Translations under genes and position numbers: made by a program
Notes under the pieces: model-generated
Told to the model about the DNA's origin: nothing
What the model saw: the letters and a program-made list of their open reading frames with translations, nothing else
Databases searched by the model: none
In this document: positions 54,600-62,619 of the stretch, one piece after another
How the letters are laid out: every line of letters begins with the position of its first letter
Numbering within the stretch: the stretch's first letter is position 1
Source: Tunturiibacter empetritectus
GTDB lineage: Bacteria > Acidobacteriota > Terriglobia > Terriglobales > Acidobacteriaceae
Assembly: GCF_014201375.1 (NCBI RefSeq)
Contig: NZ_JACHDZ010000003.1
Coordinates: forward strand, 124,001 to 188,000
Direction of reading: 5' to 3'
Length of the DNA: 64,000 nt

Positions 54600-55505
54600 T
54601 CAGAGCAGAGCCGAACCAGTGAGCGAGCTTGCGTGCACGATCTCATGCGCGATACACCAGCGTTTGAGTCCATTCGCGATATTCTCGACGGCGCGTGGAT
54701 CAGCGTAGCTGGCAGTCCCAACCTGAACTGCGGTCGCTCCTGCCATCATGAACTCCACTGCGTCCTCGGCCTGTACGACTCCTCCCATGCCGACGATAGG
54801 AATCGTCACATTCTTTGAAACCTCATGGACCATCCGCACGGCAATTGGCTTAATCGCAGGTCCTGAGAGTCCGCCGGTGATGTTGGCAATACGAGGTCGA
54901 CGGGTCTCGACATCGATCGCCAAGGAGACGAAGGTGTTGACGAGAGAGACCGCATCAGCTCCACCGTCCGCCGCGACGCGAGCCATTAATCCAATGTCGG
55001 TCACATTAGGTGAAAGCTTCACCATCAGAGGCCTGTGAGCGGCTGCCTTGCACCGTGCCACCAGCTCCCAAAGCTGCGGCGGATCGGTCCCAAAGACCAT
55101 GCCTCCGTGGCTGGTATTGGGACAACTCGCATTCAGCTCATACATCGCTATATCGGGGGCGTCGTTCAGGAACTGGATGACCTCGACACAATCCTGGATG
55201 GTGAACCCAAAGACGTTCGCAATAATAACCAAGCCGGTGATTTTTCTCAGCTTGGGGAGTTTTTCTGCGATAAAAGCTCGAACCCCCATGTTCTGTAGCC
55301 CAATCGCATTCATCATCCCGGCGGCAGTCTCTATGATCCTCGGAGTCGGGTTTCCTGCCATTGGCTCGCGCGAAAGTCCTTTGGTGACGAACCCTCCGAT
55401 GCGATCGAGAGAGACTATTTCCTCGAATTCGATCCCATATCCGAAGGTTCCGCTTGCCGCAATCACCGGCGAGCTTAACTCGACGCCGGCAACGGTCACC
55501 CGCAT
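54600..55505 (-). CDS. pyrD: Dihydroorotate dehydrogenase, class 1B type
   Basis: About 301 residues from ATG 55505 (GTG 55538 gives 312). FMN-binding TIM barrel: [49 protein letters not shown] with the catalytic Cys, [34 protein letters not shown] and [27 protein letters not shown]. The catalytic Cys (instead of Ser) marks class 1. Class 1B enzymes pair with PyrK, which is not in this window. Makes orotate in pyrimidine synthesis. Co-directional with purH, 40 bp apart. Confidence 0.94.
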   Translation of the reverse strand: MRVTVAGVELSSPVIAASGTFGYGIEFEEIVSLDRIGGFVTKGLSREPMAGNPTPRIIETAAGMMNAIGLQNMGVRAFIAEKLPKLRKITGLVIIANVFGFTIQDCVEVIQFLNDAPDIAMYELNASCPNTSHGGMVFGTDPPQLWELVARCKAAAHRPLMVKLSPNVTDIGLMARVAADGGADAVSLVNTFVSLAIDVETRRPRIANITGGLSGPAIKPIAVRMVHEVSKNVTIPIVGMGGVVQAEDAVEFMMAGATAVQVGTASYADPRAVENIANGLKRWCIAHEIVHASSLTGSALL

Positions 55506-55651
55506 ATCGGGGCCTTTAGTTCGTGCAGTCGCGCTCACTGTCCCGATTCCATTCCCATACCTAACTAGTGTAGCGGTAACTTATCGCTCGCCATCGATCC
55601 AGGGAAATGGAAGTATCGGAGATATCGTAAGTTTGCATGGCAGGAAGACGC

Positions 55652-55668
55652 TAAAATGTGAGGTGATG
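55652..55668 (+). promoter_or_regulatory. Candidate -10 box and possible leaderless start of serS
   Basis: TAAAAT (55652-55657) stands nine bases before the ATG at 55666. With a start point 6 to 8 bases downstream, the mRNA would begin at or near the start codon. No strong Shine-Dalgarno is present (only GAGG two bases away). No clear -35 box. Inference. Confidence 0.3.
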
Positions 55669-56997
55669 ATTGATCTTGCATTTGTGCGGGCTAATTTGGC
55701 CCTTTTAGAAGAAAAGTTGCGTAATCGGGGAATGGATCCCGCCGCTGCACTCCGTAACTTTGTTGAAATCGACCGCGAGCGCCGCGAGGCTATCACTCGG
55801 GTGGAGACGCTAAAAGCACAGCGAAACAAATTAACGGAAGAGATTGCGAAGCTCAGACGTGAAGGCGTAGATACAACTGCACAGACCGAGCAGACACGCG
55901 CCCTGAAGTCTGAAGCGGAGTTGCTCGAGTCCTCCGCATCAGTCTCCGACGAGCGCTTGAAAGAAATACTCCAAGCCCTACCCAACTTACCCCAGGATAG
56001 CGTCCCCATTGGGCGATCCGCCGACGACAACCGACAAGAGAAGATCTGGGGCGAGAAAACAACCTTCGATTTCACGGCGAAACCTCACTGGGACCTGGGC
56101 GAAGTGCTGGGCATTCTCGATTTTGGCCGCGCCGCCAAAATCTCAGGCTCCCGTTTTGTTGTCCAATTCGGCCAGGGAGCCAGGCTTGAACGCGCCCTCG
56201 CCAACTTTATGATCGACCTTCACACTGGCGAGCACGGCTATACCGAAGTCCTGCCACCGTACATGGTCAACTCTAAGTCCCTCTTCGGCACGGGCCAACT
56301 GCCCAAGTTTGCCGAAGATCTCTTCCATTGCGACGACAAAGGGGGCTACCAGCCCGGGGTTTACCAGGAGAACGATCACTGGCTCATTCCCACTGCTGAG
56401 GTTCCAGTCACGAACCTATTCCGCGATGAGACACTCGACGAATCGCAGCTTCCAATATCCTTCTGCGCCTACACCCCTTGTTTCCGCTCCGAAGCAGGCT
56501 CCTATGGCAAGGATGTTCGTGGCATGATCCGCCAGCACCAGTTCCAGAAGGTTGAGTTGGTCAAGTTCGTACGTCCGGAAGACTCCAACTCCGAGCACGA
56601 ACGGCTCACGCGCCACGCCGAGACCGTGCTTGAGCGACTTGGCCTCCCTTACCGACGAATGCTGCTCTGCACAGGCGATATGGGCTTTTCTGCTGCCAAG
56701 ACCTATGACCTCGAGGTGTGGTTGCCCGGTCAGCAGCTCTATCGCGAGATATCCTCGTGCTCCAACTTCGAAACCTTCCAAGCCCGCAGGGCAAATATCC
56801 GTTACCGCCCTACCAAAGCAAAGAAGAGCGAGTTCCTTCACACCCTGAACGGCAGCGGACTCGCTGTAGGGCGCACCTACCTTGCGATTCTGGAGAATTA
56901 TCAGCAGCGGGACGGCACCATAAGGGTTCCAGAGGCGTTGGTACCCTATATGAACGGCGACACGGTGATCGGCAAGCAGCAGCAAGGCTGGAGCTAA
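55666..56997 (+). CDS. serS: Serine--tRNA ligase
   Basis: 443 residues, class II aminoacyl-tRNA synthetase. The N-terminal coiled-coil arm (residues 25-110) binds the tRNA extra arm; the catalytic core has motif 2 ([21 protein letters not shown]), motif 3-like [18 protein letters not shown], and the [13 protein letters not shown] segment. The frame is open upstream to 55048 over the pyrD gene, which is excluded; [18 protein letters not shown] is the family N-terminus. The gene diverges from pyrD. The 3' end is followed after 3 bases by a small membrane-protein gene. Confidence 0.97.
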   Translation: MIDLAFVRANLALLEEKLRNRGMDPAAALRNFVEIDRERREAITRVETLKAQRNKLTEEIAKLRREGVDTTAQTEQTRALKSEAELLESSASVSDERLKEILQALPNLPQDSVPIGRSADDNRQEKIWGEKTTFDFTAKPHWDLGEVLGILDFGRAAKISGSRFVVQFGQGARLERALANFMIDLHTGEHGYTEVLPPYMVNSKSLFGTGQLPKFAEDLFHCDDKGGYQPGVYQENDHWLIPTAEVPVTNLFRDETLDESQLPISFCAYTPCFRSEAGSYGKDVRGMIRQHQFQKVELVKFVRPEDSNSEHERLTRHAETVLERLGLPYRRMLLCTGDMGFSAAKTYDLEVWLPGQQLYREISSCSNFETFQARRANIRYRPTKAKKSEFLHTLNGSGLAVGRTYLAILENYQQRDGTIRVPEALVPYMNGDTVIGKQQQGWS

Positions 56998-57000
56998 GAC

Positions 57001-57381
57001 ATGTTCAAACTGATTCGCAACTACATCTTCTGGGCCTACGAACGGGGTAGCTTTCACTATGACGTCATGGTGACAGCCATTCTCGTCTTCATGTTTGTCT
57101 CACCCCACTTGATCGACTTCAAAGACAAACCTGTTGAGACCGTCGCTCTCCACGCCAGCGAGGTGCTGGTCCGGGAGGCTGGAACTGCAGGCGGGAGTAG
57201 CCGTTTTATCTATCAGGTTCGAGCTGAGGATATGGGCGGCGCCAGTACGGACGCCGAGCGCCAGGTCGCCATTTTGCGGTTGATCGAACCGATCTCAGGC
57301 GAGGTGTCGATCCAGCGATACGAACCCGTTCGCGACGCGCAGGGCAAGATCATCGCCTACAACGCCTGGGTTCTCCGTTAA
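57001..57381 (+). CDS. Small membrane protein co-transcribed with serS
   Basis: A 126-residue protein with one membrane helix (residues 22-38, VTAILVFMFVSPHLIDF) and a C-terminal soluble beta-rich part (RFIYQVRAEDMGGASTDAER, ISGEVSIQRYEPVRDAQGKIIAYNAWVLR). The N-terminus MFKLIRNYIFWAYERGS is conserved-looking, but I cannot name the family. The gene starts three bases after serS, with GGAG in the serS 3' end, and is followed at 42 bp by a LolA-like gene. Confidence 0.8.
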   Translation: MFKLIRNYIFWAYERGSFHYDVMVTAILVFMFVSPHLIDFKDKPVETVALHASEVLVREAGTAGGSSRFIYQVRAEDMGGASTDAERQVAILRLIEPISGEVSIQRYEPVRDAQGKIIAYNAWVLR

Positions 57382-57423
57382 CTTTTGGCGTAGAAAGCAT
57401 CCAACTCTCGGGGTACCTGACTT

Positions 57424-58128
57424 ATGACCACATTTCGTCGTATCGTTGCATCACTTTTCCTGTCATCCGTTGTTTCCGTCATCGCACCAGCCTTTGCGGT
57501 TGCGCAGCCGAAGCCTGGGCACCTGGATGAAGTTCTTCGGCAGATGGATGCGGCGAGCTTGAAGTTCCAGTCGGCCGAAGCCACTTTTCAGTGGGACCTT
57601 TACGAGAAGGTTGTGCAGCAGACGACGACGCAGAAGGGCACCATCTACTTCAAAAAAGAGGGGACCAAGACCGTGATGGGGGCAAAGGTCACGTCCCCCT
57701 CCATCAAGATTCTGGAGTATCGGAACGGGATTTTGACTCTGTTTGACCCTGGCACGGATCATGAGACGATCATCACTCCTAAGGGCAACCAGGCTCAGAT
57801 GGAGAGTTTTCTGACGCTTGGGTTTGGCGGCAGCGGCAGGGAGATGGCCAAGGCGTGGACGATTTCAGATTTGGGTGATGAGGTGGTGAACGGGGTGCAA
57901 ACGGCAAAGCTGGATCTGGTGCCAAAGGACCCTGCTGTCCGCAACAATTGCACGCATATGACGATCTGGGTAGACCCTACGCGCGGCATTACTCTGAAAC
58001 AGAGCTTCTACATGCCGTCCGATGATTATCGAACGGCTGTTTACTCCAACATCAAGTACAACCAGGGCGTCGATACCAAGCCTTATCAGATCAAGACAGA
58101 CAGCAAGACGACGACTGATTCACACTGA
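57424..58128 (+). CDS. LolA-like outer-membrane lipoprotein carrier protein
   Basis: A 234-residue exported protein with a signal peptide (VASLFLSSVVSVIAPAFAVA) and a LolA/LolB-type fold: DEVLRQMDAASLKFQSAEATFQWD, KGTIYFKKEGTKTVM, NGILTLFDPGTDHETII, and a long C-terminal beta region with ITLKQSFYMPSDDYRTAVYSNIKY. In Gram-negative bacteria LolA ferries lipoproteins from the inner to the outer membrane. Third gene of a likely serS operon; the LolA-like protein may be distant from E. coli LolA and act on other lipids. Confidence 0.8.
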   Translation: MTTFRRIVASLFLSSVVSVIAPAFAVAQPKPGHLDEVLRQMDAASLKFQSAEATFQWDLYEKVVQQTTTQKGTIYFKKEGTKTVMGAKVTSPSIKILEYRNGILTLFDPGTDHETIITPKGNQAQMESFLTLGFGGSGREMAKAWTISDLGDEVVNGVQTAKLDLVPKDPAVRNNCTHMTIWVDPTRGITLKQSFYMPSDDYRTAVYSNIKYNQGVDTKPYQIKTDSKTTTDSH

Positions 58129-58175
58129 GCTGTCACTCAAGCATTCATCTGTCTGGCTATCGGTCCCTGCGTGGC

Positions 58176-59234
58176 TTAAGCGTCGAGTAGAAACTGGCCG
58201 TCGCGCATGATCTGCTCTTCTCCCTGGGCGTCGCCTAGCCAGATGCTGAACTCGAGGCCGACAACGTCTATGTGGGTGGAGGACTTCCAGGGGGCTCCGG
58301 TGTGGGCGCCGTAGGGGTCTCCGAAGGCGATGTGGATGCCCGGGAACTTCTCGTCCTGGAGAATGTTGCCGATGACGCGGTCGACGCCAATGTTGGTGCC
58401 GATGGCGAACTCGCCTACTCGGTCGGAGTTTTCGTCGGTGTGGGTGTAGGCCCAAAAATCGCGCTCGAGGGCCTTGTTTTCGCTGGAGGCGCGGGTGATG
58501 CGGTTGCCTTCGATGTTGATGGTGAGAGGGTGGGCGCGGAGGATGCCGTAGCGGGCGCAGAGGAAGTCGCCAACGACGCCGTCGACGACGAAGACGCCGT
58601 TGACCTCGCCTGGGGCGGTGAAGCACTCGCCGCCAGGGAGGTTGCCCCACTTCTCGGTGCTGATGATGCCGGAGGTTTTGAACCAGCGATAGTCGGGGTT
58701 GAGCTGTGCGTGGATGTCGGTGCCGGCGGGGGTGGTGGCGCGGACGTAGGTGGCGGCGCGGACTTTGTCGAGGACAGCCTGCGAGAGGCGGTCGATGGCG
58801 AGGAAGTCAGCGCGCATGCCCTGGGTCATGATCTCGGGGGTGATGTTGACCATGTGGGCGTGGCGCATGCGGCGGCGATTGACGACGTCGGTCATCTGCA
58901 TGCGGCTGTGAAGCTCGTTGGGCTGGACTTCGACGGCGAAGATGCTGACCTGCGAGGACTCCATGTCTTCGAGGATGGCGGCGGGCAGATCGATGAGCGG
59001 ACGGGGCGCGAGGGCTTCGAGGACGAAGGCGTTCCAGGTGCAGCCGATCTGGTCCAGCTCCGCGACAAGGGAGGCGGCGATGGTGAGGCAGCGCTCGTCG
59101 GTGATGAGGGTGACCTTCTCGTTTGGCTGGATACGCAGGCAGGTCGTGACGGCGTTGCGAGCACCTGGGGTGAACTCAGGGGGGAAGGCGGTGGTGCGGA
59201 GGTCTGGTGCTGCCTGCGTTGCTTGATCAACCAT
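58176..59234 (-). CDS. M29-family metalloaminopeptidase
   Basis: A 352-residue protein of the aminopeptidase T/M29 family: KVTLITDERCLTIAASLVAEL, GTDIHAQLNPDYRWFKTSG, and the metal-binding EFAIGTNIGVDRVIGNILQDEK ... HIAFGDPYGAHTGAPWKSSTH ... D. The His and Glu/Asp residues that bind two metals are conserved in the C-terminal half. GGAAGG precedes the ATG. It releases N-terminal amino acids from peptides. Convergent with the LolA-like gene, with no obvious partner, though it lies beside an amidoligase cluster. Confidence 0.87.
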   Translation of the reverse strand: MVDQATQAAPDLRTTAFPPEFTPGARNAVTTCLRIQPNEKVTLITDERCLTIAASLVAELDQIGCTWNAFVLEALAPRPLIDLPAAILEDMESSQVSIFAVEVQPNELHSRMQMTDVVNRRRMRHAHMVNITPEIMTQGMRADFLAIDRLSQAVLDKVRAATYVRATTPAGTDIHAQLNPDYRWFKTSGIISTEKWGNLPGGECFTAPGEVNGVFVVDGVVGDFLCARYGILRAHPLTINIEGNRITRASSENKALERDFWAYTHTDENSDRVGEFAIGTNIGVDRVIGNILQDEKFPGIHIAFGDPYGAHTGAPWKSSTHIDVVGLEFSIWLGDAQGEEQIMRDGQFLLDA

Positions 59235-59489
59235 GGGTGCGGCCTTCCGGATAAAACTTCTTTCTAAGATAGCTTGTTACTGATGAGTTACAGGAGAAAA
59301 AGGAGTTTGAGAGGGTATCTACGGCTCCCCCTCCCCGGCACTTTTGCGCTAAAGTCTTCCATCTTTGAGGCTTAGGTTTGGACTTTCCTTTTTGGCTTAG
59401 ATTGACTTAGAGGCAAAGTCTTGAAAAGACAGATGCTTCTTCCGATCACTGCCTGTAAAGTCCTTATTCCAATGGCCTGTGAAAACGAA

Positions 59490-59618
59490 AACCCCGACAC
59501 GAGGTCGGGGCACTCTTTGGTCCTGCTTTAATTATATCCGGTTTGTTGGGGTATTGTGCCACGCGAATATCCTTGTCTGGGGTGGGGATTTGCGATTTTG
59601 GGGCTTGACAGGTTTTTG
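59490..59618 (-). repeat. Family-2 promoter-terminator element, copy 3
   Basis: Reading on the - strand: CCTGTCAAGCCCC (right end), CGCGTGGCAC (59556-59565), TATAAT (59531-59536), leader TAAAGCAGGACCAAAGAG and a CCCCGACC/GGTCGGGG terminator hairpin (59492-59510). The TATAAT match is perfect. It points at the aminopeptidase gene about 260 bp away. Confidence 0.75.
59492..59510 (-). terminator. Intrinsic terminator within family-2 copy 3
   Basis: CCCCGACACGAGGTCGGGG forms an 8-bp stem (imperfect) followed on the - strand by TTTTCGTTTTC. It would end the short RNA starting near 59524. Confidence 0.7.
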
Positions 59619-59737
59619 ACTAGGTGCAGGAGAGATAGGGAAAGATGTCTACCATTGATATCTGCAATGCCTCTGACCGCGTGCGATAATCGCTGGGTTC
59701 CGACACGGTTCTATGTCCCCCACCCGGAGATTGTCCG

Positions 59738-60094
59738 ATGCCTGAGACCGCTGCGACGTCGCCCACTCTTACAACTGAGATTAAGTATTACCGAAATGAC
59801 GTAGTGCTGGTGCTCTGTCACGGCAGATTAGTCGCCGGCTCCGAAGGCGTTCTTTACACTACCGTTCATCAATTCATCCCAGCAAAAAAGAGAATTATCT
59901 TGGATCTGGCCGATCTTCAGCACACAGACAGCATGGGTCTAGGAACGCTTGCACGCCTCTATGTATCTGCGCAGTCGGCGGGTTGCAGTTTAGAGCTCAT
60001 GCATCTGAGCAAGCAGATTCGTCACCTTCTAGGGCTGACAAATCTCTTCGACGTTTTTACGGTCATTGCAGAAAGTGGAATCAAGTTTCTCTGA
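59738..60094 (+). CDS. STAS-domain anti-sigma-factor antagonist
   Basis: A 118-residue single STAS domain: TEIKYYRNDVVLVLCHGRL, KRIILDLADLQHTDSMGLGT with a phosphorylatable Ser65, and LTNLFDVFTVIAESG at the end. Family members bind anti-sigma kinases (RsbW/SpoIIAB type) and are dephosphorylated by SpoIIE/RsbU phosphatases. Two such phosphatases are in this window (1956-3080 and 10850-12172), but no kinase. GGAG lies at good spacing before the ATG. Which phosphatase it serves is unknown. Confidence 0.9.
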   Translation: MPETAATSPTLTTEIKYYRNDVVLVLCHGRLVAGSEGVLYTTVHQFIPAKKRIILDLADLQHTDSMGLGTLARLYVSAQSAGCSLELMHLSKQIRHLLGLTNLFDVFTVIAESGIKFL

Positions 60095-60141
60095 TGCCGT
60101 GCCGCAGCAGATTCCTCCGGGAACGCCAACAAGAACGGCAA

Positions 60142-61245
60142 CTATAGGCCGGCGCGGGTTTCGGCGGCCATGTAGTCGACTACGGACTTCAGGCTGCCGG
60201 TTTCACGGAAGGCTTTTAGCTGGCGGTCGGCTCCGGAGCCTTCGCGGAGCATGGTGTGGATGTAGTTGATCTCGGTGCGGCTGCCTAGCTCGTCGAGGAC
60301 GTCGTCGACGAAGGCGAGGTACTCGATGATGAGGTCGCGGACGGGGACCTCGGCTTGTTTGCCGAAGTCGATCATCTTGCCGTCGAGGCCGTAGCGGACG
60401 GCGCGGAATTTGTTCTCCATGAGAAGGGCGCGGGAGTACTGACGGTAGTCGATGTTCTTCGAGTGGAGGTGCCAGAGCTTGCAGGCTGTGGCCTGGATGA
60501 GTGCAGCGATGGCGATGGACTCGTGCGCGCGGAGGGGGATGTCGCAGATGCGGACCTCGACGGTGTCGAAGAAGGGATGAGGGCGGACGTCCCACCAGAT
60601 TTTTTTTGCGTTGTCGATGGAGTTGGTCTTGATGAGGAGGTTGACGTAGCTCTCGAACTCGGAGTAGCTGGCGAAGCTGTCGGGGAGGTTGGTGCGGGGG
60701 AAGTTTTCGAAGACCTTGGCGCGGTAGCTCTTGTAACCGGTCTCCATTCCGAGCCAGAAGGGAGAGTTTGTGGAGAGTGCGAGGATGTGGGGGAGGAAGT
60801 AGCGGAGGGAGTTCATGATGCGGATGGCGGCTTCGCGGTCTTCGATGCCGACGTGGACGTGGAGGCCGAAGATGAGGTTGGCGCGGGCTACGAGCTGGAG
60901 GTCTTCGACGACCTGGGCGTAGCGGGGGTCCGGGTAGATCTCCTGAACGCGCCAGTCGGCGAAGGGGTGGGTGGCTCCGGCGATGAGGAGGAGGTTGTGC
61001 TCTTCGGCGAGGGCGATCATGTTGCGGCGGAGGTCGAAGAGGTCTTCCTGCGCGACCTGGATGTTGCTGCAGATGCGGGTGCCGACTTCGATGACGGATT
61101 GATGCATCTCGGCCTTGACGCGCTCTTCGAGACGGAGCTTGCCTTTGGCGAGCATCTCGGTCGCGATGTGGGAGCGCAGGTCACGGGTTTCGGGGTCGAC
61201 TGTCTGGTACTCCTCTTCGATGCCTAGCGTGAAGGATGGCCGCAT
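60142..61245 (-). CDS. GCS2/YbdK-family carboxylate-amine ligase
   Basis: A 367-residue member of the glutamate-cysteine ligase 2 family. LGIEEEYQTVDPETRDL at the N-terminus is the ATP/Mg-binding Glu-rich motif, followed by SVIEVGTRICSN, LLIAGATHPFADW, HVHVGIEDREAA, LSTNSPFWLGMETGYKSYR, and RPHPFFDTVEVRICD. Enzymes of the family ligate a carboxylate to an amine with ATP. GGAGAG precedes the ATG. The gene follows an ATP-grasp gene and an esterase gene on the same strand. I infer a pathway making an amide-linked product, not glutathione; the product is unknown. Confidence 0.88.
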   Translation of the reverse strand: MRPSFTLGIEEEYQTVDPETRDLRSHIATEMLAKGKLRLEERVKAEMHQSVIEVGTRICSNIQVAQEDLFDLRRNMIALAEEHNLLLIAGATHPFADWRVQEIYPDPRYAQVVEDLQLVARANLIFGLHVHVGIEDREAAIRIMNSLRYFLPHILALSTNSPFWLGMETGYKSYRAKVFENFPRTNLPDSFASYSEFESYVNLLIKTNSIDNAKKIWWDVRPHPFFDTVEVRICDIPLRAHESIAIAALIQATACKLWHLHSKNIDYRQYSRALLMENKFRAVRYGLDGKMIDFGKQAEVPVRDLIIEYLAFVDDVLDELGSRTEINYIHTMLREGSGADRQLKAFRETGSLKSVVDYMAAETRAGL

Positions 61246-61279
61246 ACACTCTCCGTGAAACAGAAGCGTATCACCATCC

Positions 61280-61460
61280 TGTCCTGCCGGACGGGCCTCC
61301 TGCGCGGAGGGCGGGCGTTCACACGCCTTTTTAGAGCTTCGCGTGGTCCTCCCGATGGTCGGAATGATGGTGATTCGCGACCATCGGGAGCGCCATGCAA
61401 AGTGGTATACCCGTCACGAAGTGACCGCCCTCCGCGCAGGAGGCCCGTCTGGGCAGGACT
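61280..61460. repeat. Family-1 palindromic element, copy G (full length)
   Basis: Left end TGTCCTGCCGGACGGGC, GCGTTCACACGCC, AGAGCTTCGCGTGGTCCTCC, central GACCATCGGGAGC, core GGTATACCCGTCACGAAGTG and right end GCAGGAGGCCCGTCTGGGCAGGAC. It sits between the ATP-grasp and GCS2 genes. The right end is slightly diverged (TCTGGG for TCCGG). Confidence 0.9.
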
Positions 61461-61467
61461 CCGTTCT

Positions 61468-62466
61468 TCACTTTTCTTTCTTTGCTTCTTTCTTTGCAGC
61501 GGGTTTTTTAGCAGCCGTTTTTTTCCCCCCGGATTTCTCCCCCGGATTCAGCATTGCTGTCCAGCGGAGTTCGGGCTTGACCGGCTTCTGGGCCTTCTTT
61601 ACGGCGAGCTTTGATACCTTGTCGACGATCCAGTCGAAGCTCTCCTTGCCGACGGCGTGCAGGTCGGCGTCAGGTGCGGGGTTCATGAAGTCGATGGCGT
61701 AGGGGATGCCGTCTTCAACAGCGAACTCGACTGTGTTGAGGTCGTAGCCGAGAGCTTTGCAGAGGGTGATGGCGTCTTTTTCTACGCGCTTGAGGAGCTT
61801 CGGGTCGTACTCCGGAGGATCGAGGACGTAGCGGTGCTCGTGCGGACGGCGCGGGTCGTAGGGCATGATGCGGACATCGGTTTGACCGACGACGTAGCAG
61901 CGGAAGTACTCCTTGAAGTTGACGGCTGCCTGGAGGGTCATACAGAGGTCGCGGGTCTGGTCGTAGGCGTGGAAGAACTCGTCGCGGTTGTGGACGTGGA
62001 AGACATCGCGCCAGCCTCCGCCGTCGTGGGGTTTGAGGAAGGCCGGGAAGCCTACGTAGTCGAAGACACCGTCCCAGTCGAGGGGAAATTGGAGGTTACG
62101 GAGGGAACGCTCGGTGATCTGCGGCGGGAATTTTTTGTGGGGGAGGAGGACGGTCTTGGGAACGGCTACGCCTAGTTTTGCGGCGAGAGCGTAGTTGAAG
62201 AACTTGTCGTCGGCGGACCACCAGAAGGGATTGTTGATGATCTGCGTGCCGGTGAGTGCCGCGTTTTTGAGGAAGGAGCGGTAGAAGGGCATGTCGTGCG
62301 AGATGCGGTCGACGATGACGGCGTAGCCTGAGGGCGCGGCCATTTGCACGCCGCCTACGCAGACGAACTCAGCCTGAATGCCTTCAATCTCCATCGCGTT
62401 GATGCGATCGACCAAGGCTCCGGGAAAGGTATTTTCCATTCCGAATAGAACACCGATCTTCTTCAC
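61468..62466 (-). CDS. ATP-grasp domain ligase with lysine-rich tail
   Basis: About 332 residues from GTG 62466 with GGAGG in front; the frame is open upstream through a family-1 repeat, which is not plausible coding DNA. RimK-like ATP-grasp: WSADDKFFNYALAAKLGVAVPKT, PAFLKPHDGGGWRDVF (ATP-binding loop) and the C-terminal metal motif YDLNTVEFAVEDGIPYAIDFMNP. The last 40 residues are Lys/Ala-rich (KKTAAKKPAAKKEAKKEK), like a histone tail. It ligates a carboxylate to an amino or thiol group using ATP. Separated from the GCS2 gene only by repeat copy G, so the two probably act in one pathway. Confidence 0.85.
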   Translation of the reverse strand: MKKIGVLFGMENTFPGALVDRINAMEIEGIQAEFVCVGGVQMAAPSGYAVIVDRISHDMPFYRSFLKNAALTGTQIINNPFWWSADDKFFNYALAAKLGVAVPKTVLLPHKKFPPQITERSLRNLQFPLDWDGVFDYVGFPAFLKPHDGGGWRDVFHVHNRDEFFHAYDQTRDLCMTLQAAVNFKEYFRCYVVGQTDVRIMPYDPRRPHEHRYVLDPPEYDPKLLKRVEKDAITLCKALGYDLNTVEFAVEDGIPYAIDFMNPAPDADLHAVGKESFDWIVDKVSKLAVKKAQKPVKPELRWTAMLNPGEKSGGKKTAAKKPAAKKEAKKEK

Positions 62467-62507
62467 TGAAATCCTCCATGCGGGTTGTGGTTGGGTTTCT
62501 CCTGCAG

Positions 62508-62610
62508 TGTCCTGCCGGACGGGCCGCCTGCGCGGCGCGCGGTCACTTCGTGACTTGTATACCGGTCTTGGTTCGATGAGGTGTTTAGATCCTCCCGTTG
62601 GTCGGGTCAA
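62508..62610. repeat. Family-1 palindromic element, copy H (left half)
   Basis: Left end TGTCCTGCCGGACGGGC at 62508-62524, inverted core GGTCACTTCGTGACTTGTATACC and a truncated centre ending CTCCCGTTGGTCGG. It lies between the ATP-grasp gene and the esterase gene. Confidence 0.85.
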
Positions 62611-62619
62611 GGCCTAGCT

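Larger units (their letters stand above)
59235..59737. other. Intergenic region with family-2 element
   Basis: About 500 bp between the aminopeptidase (upstream part) and the STAS gene. It holds a G-rich tract (59325-59345, - strand, resembling the 28.77-kb tract), AT-rich DNA (59380-59480), a family-2 element on the - strand (59490-59618), and the GGAG site in front of the STAS start. No gene otherwise. Confidence 0.55.

Noticed and set aside
55048..55665. A long N-terminal extension of serS
   Set aside because: It is antisense to pyrD and lies before the conserved SerRS N-terminus. The true start is at 55666.
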